Shown here: positions 53,701 through 64,000 of the stretch, one piece after another
Layout of the letters: every line of letters starts with the position of its first letter
How positions within the stretch are numbered: the first letter of the stretch is position 1
Assembly: GCA_034359265.1 (NCBI GenBank)
Contig: CP136892.1
Location: 16,230,501-16,294,500, forward strand
Origin: Canna indica
Lineage: Eukaryota; Streptophyta; Magnoliopsida; Zingiberales; Cannaceae
Length of the DNA: 64,000 nt
Reading direction: 5' to 3'
Translations under genes and position numbers: made by a program
The notes under the pieces: generated by a model
Databases searched by the model: none
What the model saw: the letters and a program-made list of their open reading frames with translations, nothing else
What the model was told of the DNA's origin: nothing

Positions 53701-56700
53701 GATCTCCCCATACCACACAGACCAGATAGGAGCTCTAACCATTCACAGGTGCAAACTCAGCAAGAAAGCAGCTATGTGGCAACCAAATCAGCAGGTCAGA
53801 GGAGCACCACATCAGCTGTCATTTTGAAGGAAAGCACCAAGCAACAATAACTACAAGATAACAATTCACAAATTCTTCTAAACAACTCACCAACTTATAC
53901 AACTAAAGACAACACCATACAATCAACAATTTAAATGATTACAACGTTTTAACTTCTTCACCTTTAAAGATTGACACCTCCATGCCAAACTTTGTGCCAA
54001 AATAAGTGGTACTCTTTTTTTTTGCTCATGCCTTCAAAATAATATCAAATGACGTGGTGCTCAGCTGGCCTGCTGATTTGGCTGTAGCAGAGCCACTTTA
54101 TTGCTGGTTTTGCACATGTGGATAATTAGAGCTTGTATCAATGGTACTCCTCCATACAACTTGTCATCATTGTACCATGAACTAGGTTCAATCCACCAAT
54201 ACATTATTTTTACAAAACCGTGTAAAACAATTAAAAATGTTGACTTCATATTTCCAATAGCTTTGACATGAAATCTGATTGTTTTTTATTTTTTATCATT
54301 GTCTTATCTCAATTTTTACCAGTAAAATTAACTTAAGTAATTAAAGTAAATTTATTTACCATAGCTATATATATATAACAAATAGGGTGTCAAATCATCA
54401 TGTGCCATATGTTTCTATTAATAAAAAACCATCATGTGCCATATAACTAATATTATATATATATTTATATTATATATTTGGGGTGTCATTGGGCACCCCA
54501 ATATTGCATGTGGCTTCACCACTGATAGCAATACCCCTTTCAAAGCAATATCCCTATGAAAGCTCATGGCTTGCGTAGGTGTGATGGACCTACCTCTCAC
54601 CCTCTCCTTTTAGTTCATATGACTGTCAAAGGATGTCCCAAGGGCCTAACCCCAAGGAGGCACTTTTGTAGGTGCCGATCGGGCTCTACGTCTACTCAAC
54701 CCGATCTGACTGACAGCTCCACAATGGTTCACGAAATTAGACCTCACTTGATACTCTTCACCCCAGATATCTAGGACAGGTTCATAGGTTGATACTTTGA
54801 ACCTTGGTGAAAAATCATTCGGGAAAAATTGAACTTTAAAGTTCAAGTAGGAATATTTCCATGCCTTACAATACATTAAGAACTGCAAACAAATTGGGTG
54901 TGTTTGGTTGGACGGAGTGAATTTATAAGGAATAGGAATAGATAAGAAATGGGAATAGACAAGGAATGGAATAGATAAGGAATAGTATTACCTTGTTTGG
55001 TTGACATTGTAAATAGGCCAAGAATAGAATTACTTTGTTTGGTTAGCATAAGGAATAGATAAGGAATAGAAAGTTAAATGACCAAAATATTCTTCTTAAT
55101 AAAATTAAATATATTTACTTTGTTTGCTTAACATAAAGAATAGACAATGAATTTAGAGGAAAATGATTAAAATGCCCTTTTAAAAATATAATAAATTATA
55201 TTCTAATTTATTCTAATTAATAAAAACATAATAAAAATATGGATTAATGTAAAATAATTAATTAATTTAAAATAATAAAACACGATTACTTATTTTATTT
55301 CATTTTCATAAAAATAATTAAATCTTCAAAAGATAATTATTAAAATATTATTTAATAAAATAATAATAATAGTAGATTTAAGATATGCAATTATTTAAAT
55401 TAATTTAACAATTTATTTTTTATATTATTATTATAAATATTGAATGACAATATAGGGAAATGACCAAAATGCCCTTCTAAAAATATAATAAATTATATTA
55501 TAATTTATTTTAATTAATAACAACAATAAAAATAAGGATTAATGTAATTTATTAATTTAAAATAATAAAAACTATTATTTATTTTATTTTCATAAAAAAC
55601 TAAACATTAAAAAAATAATTATTTATTTAAGATATGTAATTATTAAAATTAATTTAATAATTTAAATTTTTATATTCTTATGTAATATTATAAATATTGA
55701 ATGACGATAGAGGAAAATGTCATAAGGAATAGATAGGCAATACTATTCCTTAGGTTAAGGTAAGGAATAATATTCTCCATACATGAGGAATAGTATACCT
55801 TATCTATTCCTTATGGTCCACCTATTCCTTGTCTATAAGTTGCAACCAAACAAGGGCATAAATGAGGCATAAGGAATAGTATTTCATTCCCCATCTATTC
55901 TATCCAACCAAACACTACCATGTAGTCTATAAACTGCAAACAAATTGAGTCATTGGTACCATCAGGACAAAATATATGATATTTGTCATTTCCTTTTAAA
56001 TCTCAAACAGGGAAATACCTTATTAATTACATTGTAAATGACACTAGTACTCAAAGAGAAAAACAAAGAAAATCAGCATGGCACTATGCTGAGCATCAAA
56101 CTCTATATTTTCTGAGGCTTATGAACTATAGTATCATGAAAAGAAGAAAATACGAATACTCTTCTAGTTCAAACTTATATTTTGTGTAGACTGCACTTAT
56201 AATGTCATTTTTTACAACTAGTAAATGCTTAATCCATACATCAAACAATTTGTAATCCAAATGTTAATGAAAATCAATATCCTAGGCAACCTTGTGGATG
56301 AGGCCACCACCAATGCAAGGTCAAGAAAGGAACAATATATGCAAATATGCAATCTCTTATAGAAGCATGAAGGATATTTCCATGACTTGAACAACGTTAA
56401 GATAATACTCAGGCTTGCCCACAAGGAGGACAGCTGATTTAGAAAAAATCCATTAAATTGTATCAGGTTAAGAAAAATAAAAATGGCCAAAAGTCAGAAC
56501 CACGACATGGTTAAACAAGATCCAGTGGAACTCAATGAGTCAAAGATTAGAACTAAGTTATTTGTGAAACATAGTAGAGTCATCTTTTGCAATAAGCTAG
56601 GGAAGCTACCCAAAAAAGAAGGAAACTAGAAAAAAAAATGTCCACAAAGCAAATAGATAACTGATAACAGAAGCAACCATGAAACTGTAAATGCACCATG

Positions 56701-58101
56701 AAGAATATTCAAAAAGCATACAATAGCAAGCCATACATTTTCAACTATTTGGATATGTAATGCCAAATATGTACTTTTACCAATATCATTTAATCATTTT
56801 TTTTGTTTTATATAGGGTTTTTTTAGGTCTTCTTGTGCTTGGTCTTCTCTACTCCTTTGTCCCACCCCAATCAATCATAAACAATTCAAACTATCCAAGT
56901 ATGATATCTTAGGCCTCCTTTGAGTATGTTGATTCTATCTCAACGTATTTGCTCTCGTTTCACCCAAAATTGGAGCTCCACCAAATTCTTCACAACTGAA
57001 GCATTTTTTATTCTGCCTTATCTAGTAATAGCACTCATCCATCTTGGCATTCTTATTTTTTATCACTAACCATTTTTGTGCTATTCACATATCACAATTT
57101 CTTAACATTCTACTTCATAAAGCATAGCGAGTCTCACAGTTAAAAAATTTAACCCAAGGAGGATATGAAAATTGTACAAGATTCTTAAAGCCTCTTTCAA
57201 ATTTAACCATGTATCTTTTTCATGCATGGCCACGATTCCTAAGCCTCTTCGTACACTCATGCTGGTTATGGCTAATCAAGAATGTTGTTCAAATTTTATT
57301 TACTTTATCATATTCATAGCTGTAATGCTCTGCAGAGAGACCTCCGGAACAGAAGAAATAAAGACACCTAGACAACATGTATCTAAATATACATATGGGT
57401 CAAATACTGTGTGCTGTCTTAGATTACCTAGAATTAGAAACCACCTGATCAGGCGTCTAAACTTGACAAGCCCATTTTGTTCTGTCATATATATTAAATG
57501 ATAAAGATTGATTGTTAACCCACAAGCTAAATAGCAACAAGTCAGTCCAAATTTCCAATTTCCATAAAGCAAGGCTATGAAATTTCTATTGATGACGAAA
57601 TATTATGTTAGACAATTCAAAATAATCGATCGTAATCCAAATCGTCTAAGTCCACCAATACATATAAATACGGGTAACTGAACCCTAAAACGCCTAACTG
57701 GCAGTATTTGTGGGAAATTGTTAATAAAGAAAGGAGAATAAGACAAGAAATGACAATGTAGAAGAAAAAGATAAGTGTAATCCAAGGCCTGAAACCCTAG
57801 AAATCAAAAGAAAAAGGTAGGAAGCCATACATCGCTGGGGACCGGGACCGCCATCTGATTCGAGCGAATCGAATTCCCTAGACGCGAGACGACTTCCGCG
57901 TTCAGGTCCTGCCTCCTCGCGGAATCCCCTGCCTTTGGTCTTCCTTGGGACCAAGCCGGAGGCGGATCCGCTGCCCGCGATGGTGGAGCGGAGCTTGGGA
58001 GCAGGCGAGGGATCAGCCTCTGCGCCGATCTCCTCGTCCATGAGATCGTCTTCATCGGGCTCGAAATCCACCACCTCCACGTCCCCCACCGCAGCCGCCA
58101 T
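47752..58101 (-). CDS. Y14: Y14/RBM8A exon-junction-complex protein
   Basis: Four exons, all GT-AG: 58101-57831, 53285-53149, 48424-48279 and 47800-47752 (271+137+146+49 = 603 bp, 200 aa). The acidic N-terminus reads [14 protein letters not shown], then the conserved [10 protein letters not shown] and GGPGPQR. One RRM spans about residues 95-172, with RNP2 IVLVTG (96-101) and RNP1 GFVKGYAFI (133-141) crossing the exon 2/3 junction. The tail is an RS-type [15 protein letters not shown]. Length and all landmarks match plant Y14 (about 200 aa). Y14 pairs with MAGO in the core exon junction complex, binding spliced mRNA and aiding localisation and quality control. Introns of 4545, 4724 and 478 bp make it far longer than its coding sequence; the first two hold several transposons. 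No lesion was seen, so the gene should work. Confidence 0.95.
49300..49645 (+). pseudogene. copia fragment (PBS and Gag start) in Y14 intron 2
   Basis: A primer-site-like TAGTATCAGACCAGGAGC at about 49302 is followed by a Gag-like reading. That reading has [24 protein letters not shown], the usual opening of copia Gag. It stops near 49645 where the inverted repeat begins. The upstream 150 bp could be the end of its LTR, but no second LTR is present. It runs antisense to Y14. Confidence 0.55.
49690..52150. repeat. long inverted repeat in Y14 intron 2
   Basis: About 49690-49915 pairs with the reverse complement of about 51945-52150, roughly 80% by eye. Shared words include TAAGATAAACACAATGTGAA, ATGCACCATTAT and AAGCACCATGCA. 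The interval holds two MITE-like pieces (one at 49920-50450, one proven at 50810-51283) and non-coding DNA. It may be a degraded foldback or two opposed LTR relics. Confidence 0.65.
50810..51283. mobile_element. MULE-type MITE
   Basis: Starts GGGTAAATTACACTAGCCTC and ends GTCAATGTAATTTACCC, an inverted pair. It has a perfect 9-bp duplication TACATTCTT (50801-50809 and 51284-51292). The 9-bp duplication and GGGTAAATTACA end fit Mutator-like MITEs of plants. No coding sequence. Confidence 0.9.
52358..52469 (-). mobile_element. tRNA-derived SINE
   Basis: On the minus strand the unit starts GCCAACTGTGGGTAGCACAG (A-box region). It carries the B box GGTTCGAATCC and ends in an A tract (T8 on the + strand). 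A perfect 14-bp duplication TATCGCATGCTCTC flanks it (52344-52357 and 52470-52483). At 112 bp it is a short but complete SINE, inserted in Y14 intron 2 in the sense orientation. Confidence 0.92.
52740..52994 (+). mobile_element. TRIM retrotransposon (255 bp)
   Basis: Two 84-bp direct terminal repeats (52740-52823 and 52911-52994) start TGTTAAGAATATAAAT and end with TG/CA-type AATTTGACA or AATTTAACA. A TGGTATCAG primer site lies immediately after the first, and the purine tract GTGAGGGGGAG immediately before the second. Flanks are TAAAT and TAAAC (4 of 5). No coding capacity; it depends on another element's proteins. Confidence 0.9.
53700..54190. repeat. inverted repeat in Y14 intron 1
   Basis: About 53700-53850 pairs with the inverse of about 54025-54190. 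A core is AACCAAATCAGCAGGTCAG with GAGCACCACATCA on one side and its inverse on the other. Likely a degraded MITE; no clear duplication. Confidence 0.6.
54897..55918. mobile_element. MITE-like element rich in AAGGAATAG words
   Basis: It opens GGTGTGTTTGGTTGGACGGA and closes TCTATCCAACCAAACACTACC, an inverted pair. Both flanks carry AAGGAATAGA words, and the middle is very AT-rich with two related halves. AACTGCAAACAAATTG occurs just before it (54881-54896) and again after it (55932-55947). Superfamily is not determined. Confidence 0.65.
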
Positions 58102-59231
58102 TGTCGCCCTTTCTTTTCTTTCTCTCTGTAACTCGGGTTTGTATCGTGACGGCAACGCGGAATAACGAAGCCTATATTCAACAATTTTTATTTTGAGCCT
58201 TTTTTTCAAAATCTAAATAATTTTTGAGAAATTCTCAAAACCAAAATAAGATTGCAGAGATTTTCAATATTAAAATAAAAATTATAATTATAATTTTATC
58301 TTTCTATACTATACATTGAGATATTATTCTGTATTAAAAATATACTTTAAAATTCTTAAAAATATAATTTATAAAATTATTCATATGAAACAAAAGATAT
58401 AACAATGCTTGCGAGACACACGAATGATAAAATAATTTCATGTTCAAGAATATTTTCTTGTGCAAAGGTTTAAATTTTGTCAAAAATGTGTTTTAAAATT
58501 TCAAAATATGAGAAGGCTTATGAGACCCATAGATAATAGGATAATTTTTTATTCACTAATTTCGACAAAACTCTTGAATTAGTTTCAAGATAATCCCCTA
58601 TTCAATAGTTTTAATAAAATTATCTCATCATCGGGGCTCATACGTATTCTCATATTTTTTTGGTTCATAAAAACAAAATTTTAAATTACATATTTTTTTA
58701 GAAATTTTAAAATATATATTCAGTGGAATTTGAACTCATTCAAGAGTTTTGGTTGATGCCAAATTACTATAAATTCCTTTTGGTGCATTTACTTATTGCT
58801 CATATATGTTTATTCATAACTCTTTTGTATCGGTTGTGATATTACTTTGATTTGTCATACCTTGCTCACTTTCACCCTTACACTTAATTTTGCATGAACT
58901 TAAATATTAAGTTAACATAGTATTCATCCTCCTTCCCTAGGATCTCTCATTTTGCAGGGAAAAGAAACGATCCTAATTCACTTCATTCTCAGTATACAAT
59001 TGCATATGTAAGAATGAGCATATCACATTGGGAGCCTTTGATGCTACATTTAATAATCCTTTGAACTTACTTTTTATATGAGTATAATATATATATATAT
59101 ATATATGAGTGGTATATATCCATCATCAAAGCCCATAAGGCAAGTACTATGACAAATAAAAAGTTGATGAAACTTATATTAGCTGGATCAACCTCATAAT
59201 CAGCAAAACTATCTGGGTTTGTCTCAATAAC
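58102..59231. other. Y14 upstream region, AT-rich
   Basis: The first 100 bp (to about 58200) is the likely Y14 leader and promoter. The remainder is AT-rich with an (AT)n run near 59090-59105. I see no gene. Confidence 0.5.
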
Positions 59232-59778
59232 TTAATTACAATACCATCCTAGTTGACCATAGGAATCCTTGTTTGCACCACGAACATCATGCACTACTTT
59301 TTCCTTATCAAGTCGTGCTTTGTGGTACCAAAGCTCTACTCCATATTCTCTATCTTCAACCATATTTGCAGGACCCATAACATGTTTGCGATCTGAGCTT
59401 ATCCTTCACTGTATTGGACACCTGAATCAGCTTTTGGTCCTCTTGTTCTAAGATTTCCCTTGATTGGGAAGATGAAGAATTCGATTCGGATTGACGTCTT
59501 GCTTGCCGAATTCGTTGAGAGTCCAATGGAGTAATGGTCATGTCTTTTGGTTGGCTCTCATACTTAAGTGCATCAGATATAATTAGTGAAAGCTGAGGTG
59601 GTTCGCCTGGTTCATCAAGAAGAGTTTGGTCGCTCTCCATTGCACTCCATCAATCACTTATCGGGTCTGCATCGCTTTGGACGAACTTGACATCGAACGG
59701 ATCTACATGTTGAATCTCTTTATCTTCGTTTTGTAATGCCCACAATCTAAGCCGCATTTTGTAATGAACGTATACTAG
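59232..59778 (-). pseudogene. hAT transposase C-terminus, distal piece
   Basis: From 59778 down, the minus strand reads VYVHYKMRLRLW, then an acidic tail (FVQSDADPISDWW) and a Ser-rich stretch. After a frame change it continues with DREYGVELWYHKARLDKEK to a TAA at 59232. It continues the dimerisation domain at 63660-63900 once CACTA E3 is removed. The tail beyond the hAT-C motif is of the type seen in DUF659/hAT-like plant proteins. Confidence 0.75.
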
Positions 59779-60394
59779 CACTACTAGAAAAATGGGCATC
59801 AGCAACGGCTGATGCCGTTGCTGAAGTGCATCAGCGACGGCCGAGCCGTTGCAATAGAGCCGTGGCAGAAAATCGCATTGCTGATAACTTAGCAACGGAT
59901 CCGCAACGGCCGCTCGGGCCGTTGCTAACAATATTATCAGCAACGGTTTTGCCACGGACACGGAGCCGTTGCTGATAACATTAATAGCAACGGCCGCTGA
60001 GTCCGTAGCAACGCCGTTAGTAAAATCTCGTCGCTAAGCCGTTGTTGTAGGTCATCAGCAACGGCTTTCGATACACTTGTAGCAACGGCTTTCCCACGGA
60101 CGGCCGTGGGAAAGCCGTTGCTGATGATGTGAACCTGGCAACGAAAAAATTTCAAATTTCAAATTTCCATTGATACATTATCTGATACATAACTCACACA
60201 CCCATACACTCATACACACATTCATTCACACATTACAAACACACCAAGATATACATCAAAACAATTATATTTATATTGATAATTATTCACGATAGTATAA
60301 AAACTATTCAAATGCAAAATTGAAGTATTAATATCCAAACAAAATAAATTAAACAAGTCCAATATCTCAGTAACAAAGTCAATATAAAAAAATC

Positions 60395-62388
60395 TCACGA
60401 TGACGATGGAGGATGGCCCGGATCATATGGCGGGGTCTGGAGTGCTTGAGTGTACACCGGCGTGGACTGACTCGAGGACGATGGATTAGATGATGCCGAA
60501 GAGATGCCTGCTTCGGGATGACCTGACATGTTGCGTAGCATAGCTTGTATATCCGCCATCATCTTACTCTGACGCTCCATTATCTCAGTCTGACGTGCGA
60601 TCGTGTCCTCTAGAGTCCTTATTCTGCTACTATGATCATAACTGGATCTAGAGGTGGACGGCCGCTCACCAGCGACCGGAGTGGTCGGTGCCCCAAGTGG
60701 CCCTAGTACGGCTCGCGCATGACAACTATCTGCAAAGCCATATACGCGGCCATGGTCCCAGCCACCTGCGGCCTCGACCCACATTGCTGCGTCAAAGTCC
60801 TCGAGGGTACCCCCGCGCTGCACCACCGTCTGGCTGTAGGTCTCTTACTCGAGTTTGATTTTTTGTTTAATATTGATCATAAAACTTAAATTATAAATAT
60901 ATAATGAATAATTTAAACAAATATATAGTTACCATAATGTATGCAGCGCGGTTGTCGATGTACTCCCCCGTCCCATGTGCTCGACGGTGAGTCCGCTCAA
61001 ACACGTCCATCGGGGAGGGTCGCTGGACAATCCCGTCATCCGACACCGTCGTCTATATTTACAAAACAAATACATTAATTAGTACAATAGTAACAAATAA
61101 AATATATAATTAAAAGATATACTTACCATACGGTTCGCGTGCACTGCAAATGCAACAGAGCCGCCGGTGTGACGCGCTGCTCCCCCCGACATGCGATTTC
61201 TCGCCGCATTCCGAGAAACCTCCTGCCATCGATCCGTCGACCATATTCCCACGAGTTGGTCCCATATATCCGGAGTAATCCAATCGGGGCCGTATCCCCG
61301 AGTCTCCGCGATGTTAGTGGTCCCAGCTCGGGCCATCGCCTGGGACCGAGCTTGCCCCAGCTGCCCGTTGTACCTTGCCCGGGAAATAGCCTCCCAGGCA
61401 GCGCAAATGAAGGGCCTTTGGTCCTCAGCCCATGTATAGCGAGCCTGCAAAATAATAATATCAGTACCAATATTAATCATCATGCATGTAAAAAAAATAA
61501 TAATACGTGCCTCAAACTCGTGCCATAACATGTCGACGTGCTCGCTAGGCACGTGAGACCACGTAGGCCATGCTCCGTGCATGTATCGTCGAATAATAGA
61601 GGAAATGCTCATCGGCACTTCTTCTTGCTCGAACCTGCACAACAAAAATAAATTTTAATATTATATTATGATATAATGAATTTGTAATGATTCATAATTC
61701 ATGATATATTACCGCTCCCCAATCACGCTAATCAATCTACGTGACTTTGTGGCTGGTGGAGGCTGCCACCTGATCGGCCCGTGTGGCCGCCTGCGTTTGG
61801 ATGTACTAGCCTCGGCAGTATCATCGGCATGAGGATCAGCAACAGGAGGATCAACAGCATGAGTAAGTGTAGGAGTCTCACCGATCGGAGACTCCGAAGC
61901 TCTCCTGCGTCGATAACCACGACCAGACATATCTGTCGAACAGACATATAATCAGATTATTGTATAAATAGTAGAGATATATTTAATAAAATATATATTT
62001 TACAATTATTCCTCATCATCTGAATAATAGTCTTCGAATTCTTCCTCTTCTTCCTCTTCTTCATCTTGTTATCAGTAGGCAACATTCCATTAATCAATCC
62101 AGCAATTCGATCATACGCAACTCCGCTGATATTACAATCGGCCTTGATGTTTAAGAGCTGTGTCATTGCTGAAAACCTAGTGTATTTAGGACAATTCTCA
62201 TACAAAGGTTCATCAGCAGCTTTCAACATCTCGTAAAATTCTGCAGCTTCTTTATTCGGTAATTCAATCAAGACGAAATTCCGATTCGAATAGGCGAAAT
62301 TTAGGAAGTACGTTACGCCTAATCGAAACTCATTTGTTAAAGCTCCACGATCAAGACGTCGATACATCCAACTTCGATCAGCCGACAT
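60395..62388 (-). pseudogene. Transpos_assoc (deleted) + TNPA-like gene of E3
   Basis: The ATG at 62388 opens SADRSWMYRRLDRG and FLNFAYSNRNFV, then jumps in frame to NKEAAEFYEMLKAADEP. About 300 bp of E1, including the Cys-rich IRCLCRICLNG and HGE part of Transpos_assoc, is absent. The Gly codon mutated to stop in E1 is intact here, and an acidic tract follows. The TNPA half has all exons with usable splice signals: RPHGPIRWQPPP, RFEQEEVP, ARYTWAED, HTGGSVAF. Its last exon has an uninterrupted coiled coil (RIRTLEDTIARQTEIMERQS) to a stop at 60395. This is the best-preserved TNPA half in the window, and it alone might still make a DNA-binding protein. Confidence 0.75.
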
Positions 62389-63395
62389 GATTCTGTCAAT
62401 CAATGACAATTTCTTTGGTTAATGTCTTTAGGTGAGATTGTCCTATTCCATTCGGGATTTATGTTATTTATATTGCACTAAGTACTTATTTTAACCGTTA
62501 ACTTCATTCTAAATTTCAGCAGCATCTCCCTACAGTTCTCCGAATACGCATATCATCTGGGCGCGTATCGGAGAACAAGAGAGATGTTGCCGAAATTTAG
62601 AATAATTAGTTAACAGTTAAAATAAAAACGTAAGTGCAGTACAAATAACTATATTCCCAAATTGTCCAATCAGGGACAATTCAAGAATTGTACGTCGTAT
62701 AAAAGATCATCTACTTCTTTTACACGAACATACAATCCCCGAACGGATCTAAGGTTTTGCTAAATCATATCCGACTCGTCGATGCGTACGTGAAACATAT
62801 CAACTCGTCGGATGGATGATTATTTTCTAAATGTTTCGAGACAGTTCGAGTCCATATTGGACAATTCCGACACGAGTCCAAATTCGACAATTCCGGCGCA
62901 CGTCCGAAGTGCACGATTCCGGCGCGCGTCTGAAGTGGACGATTCCGGCGCGCGTCCGAAGTGGACGATTCCGGCGCGCGTCCGAAGTGGACAATTCTGA
63001 AATTAATCTAAACCCTAAAAATTAATCTAACAAATTAAACAATTAATCTAAATAATTAATTAAATAATTAATTAATAATTAAAAAACAATTAAAAATACA
63101 TATTAATCTACAAATTTCGGGGCCGGAGTTAGGTGGACTCCGGTGCCGGCGTACAGTGGTCGGACACACTGTTCGGCCACTGTACAAGGTCCCGCGGCGG
63201 CCATCGGCCGACCGCCGCCGGCCGCAACGGGAAGAGACGGCCGGCCGGCGATGTATACCTGACAGTGTCGGCAGCAGCGGGAGGAGGAAGAGGCGTCGTC
63301 GGCATCGTCGGCGTCGGCAGCGGCGGCGAGAGGCGGGAGGAGGAGGCGGCGGCGACAGCAGCGGGAGGAAGAAGGGTCGGGCGTGATCTGTGACC

Positions 63396-63403
63396 TATAT
63401 AAA
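63396..63403 (-). promoter_or_regulatory. TATA box of E3
   Basis: TATATAAA on the + strand at the boundary of the GC-rich leader and the hairpin array (63410-63645), as in E1. Confidence 0.65.
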
Positions 63404-63659
63404 CTTATCAACAACGGCTCACTCGCTCGTTAGAAAGCCGTTGCTAATAAGTTATCATCAGCAACAGCTCATTTGTCCGTTAGAAAGCTGTTACTGATAA
63501 TTAAAATCATCAGCAACGGCTCGCGTGTCCGTTAGGAAGCCGTTGCAGATACAACATATCTGCAACGGCTCGGGCGGTCGTAAGAATGCTGTTGCAAATA
63601 GCAACGGCTTGAGCGGCCGTTGCTAATAGCCGTTGCTGAAGACCAAATTTCTAGTAGTG

Positions 63660-63900
63660 TAGCTTCTCTAATCGGGCATATGAAAGCCGATTGCGCGGCT
63701 TAATATGAATCAAGGCGAAGGTCGACCAATTCCTCTCGCATTCACTTAATGGAAGATGTGGTTTGCGAGAGGATACGTGTTGCAATCTTCCGAAGAGTTG
63801 GAGCTTCAGTTCCAAATTGCAACCACCATTCAATTGCAATAGATTTAAATTAATATTAGTAACGAGATTACCAATTTTATCATTAATAAATATTTTTTTT
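63660..63900 (-). pseudogene. hAT dimerisation domain, proximal piece
   Basis: The minus strand reads WWLQFGTEAPTLRKIATRIL and SQTTSS, then after a one-base shift ECERNWSTFALIHIKPRNRL. These are the classic hAT-C blocks. It breaks off at the TAG target site of E3 (63660) and continues at 59778. The frame is already shifted, so the gene was dead or dying before E3 or decayed later. Confidence 0.85.
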
Positions 63901-64000
63901 AAAAAAAATATATCTATCTGGATCCATAGAATCTCGGCACGATATTACAAATGGATCTATAAAATTGCCACATGAATCTCAAAAATATTTTGATTCATTT
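63901..64000. other. AT-rich edge of window
   Basis: No feature seen; possibly intron or upstream part of the hAT relic. Confidence 0.4.

Larger units (their letters stand above)
59779..63659 (-). mobile_element. CACTA element E3
   Basis: TIRs are CACTACTAGAAAAATGGGC and the inverse ending ATTTCTAGTAGTG. The duplication TAG is perfect (59776-59778 and 63660-63662). It carries the same subterminal AGCAACGGCT words, TATA box and gene order as E1, in the opposite orientation. It inserted into the dimerisation domain of a hAT relic. Confidence 0.95.

Noticed and set aside
57172..57572. Open frames of 90-110 codons in Y14 intron 1
   Set aside because: AT-rich, on both strands, without recognisable domains; consistent with chance.

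Overview
This window is nuclear DNA from a flowering plant. The evidence is GT-AG introns, a plant-specific TBL O-acetyltransferase, a plant DUF26/ginkbilobin-type secreted protein, and dense plant transposons (copia, Tat-like gypsy, L1-type LINEs, hAT, CACTA, MULE, TRIM, SINE). The very GC-rich DUF26 gene amid AT-rich DNA hints at a monocot, but I cannot name the species.

Only three genes look intact. They are a single-domain DUF26/Gnk2-like protein (29480..29902, +), a TBL8-11-like polysaccharide O-acetyltransferase (four exons, 43246..45642, -), and the exon-junction-complex protein Y14/RBM8A (four exons over 10.3 kb, 47752..58101, -). For both multi-exon genes I placed every splice site by hand, and the frames close exactly at 420 and 200 aa. 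The Y14 introns are swollen by a TRIM, a SINE, a MULE-type MITE, inverted repeats and a copia fragment.

Layout. 1-5.6 kb: an old CACTA transposase relic carries a copia element, which itself carries a MITE. 5.6-15.8 kb: a degenerate LINE is interrupted by a SIRE-like solo LTR (itself split by a second solo LTR) and by a Tat-type gypsy fragment. 15.7-18.1 kb: a 2.4-kb palindrome has a captured cytochrome P450 fragment at its centre. 18.1-18.3 kb: one broken receptor-kinase exon. 18.5-28.9 kb: a second LINE is split by a 4.5-kb hAT element whose transposase has a single visible frameshift. 29.5 kb: the DUF26 gene. 30.2-41.6 kb: a third LINE (-) is split by two CACTA elements, one of them composite. 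41.8-47.3 kb: MITEs around the TBL gene. 47.7-58.1 kb: Y14. 59.2-63.9 kb: a hAT C-terminal relic is split by a third CACTA element.

The most notable material is threefold. One is a CACTA family (TIR CACTACTAGAAA, subterminal AGCAACGGCT hairpins, 3-bp TSDs AAT, CCA and TAG) that couples a Transpos_assoc domain to a TNPA-like gene with no TNP2 transposase visible. Another is a set of hAT-like elements with TAGGGGTG-type ends, each filled with its own short repeated word. The third is the palindrome with the P450 haem-loop fragment. Insertion order can be read from nesting and target-site duplications. No prokaryotic features, rRNA genes or CRISPR arrays were seen.
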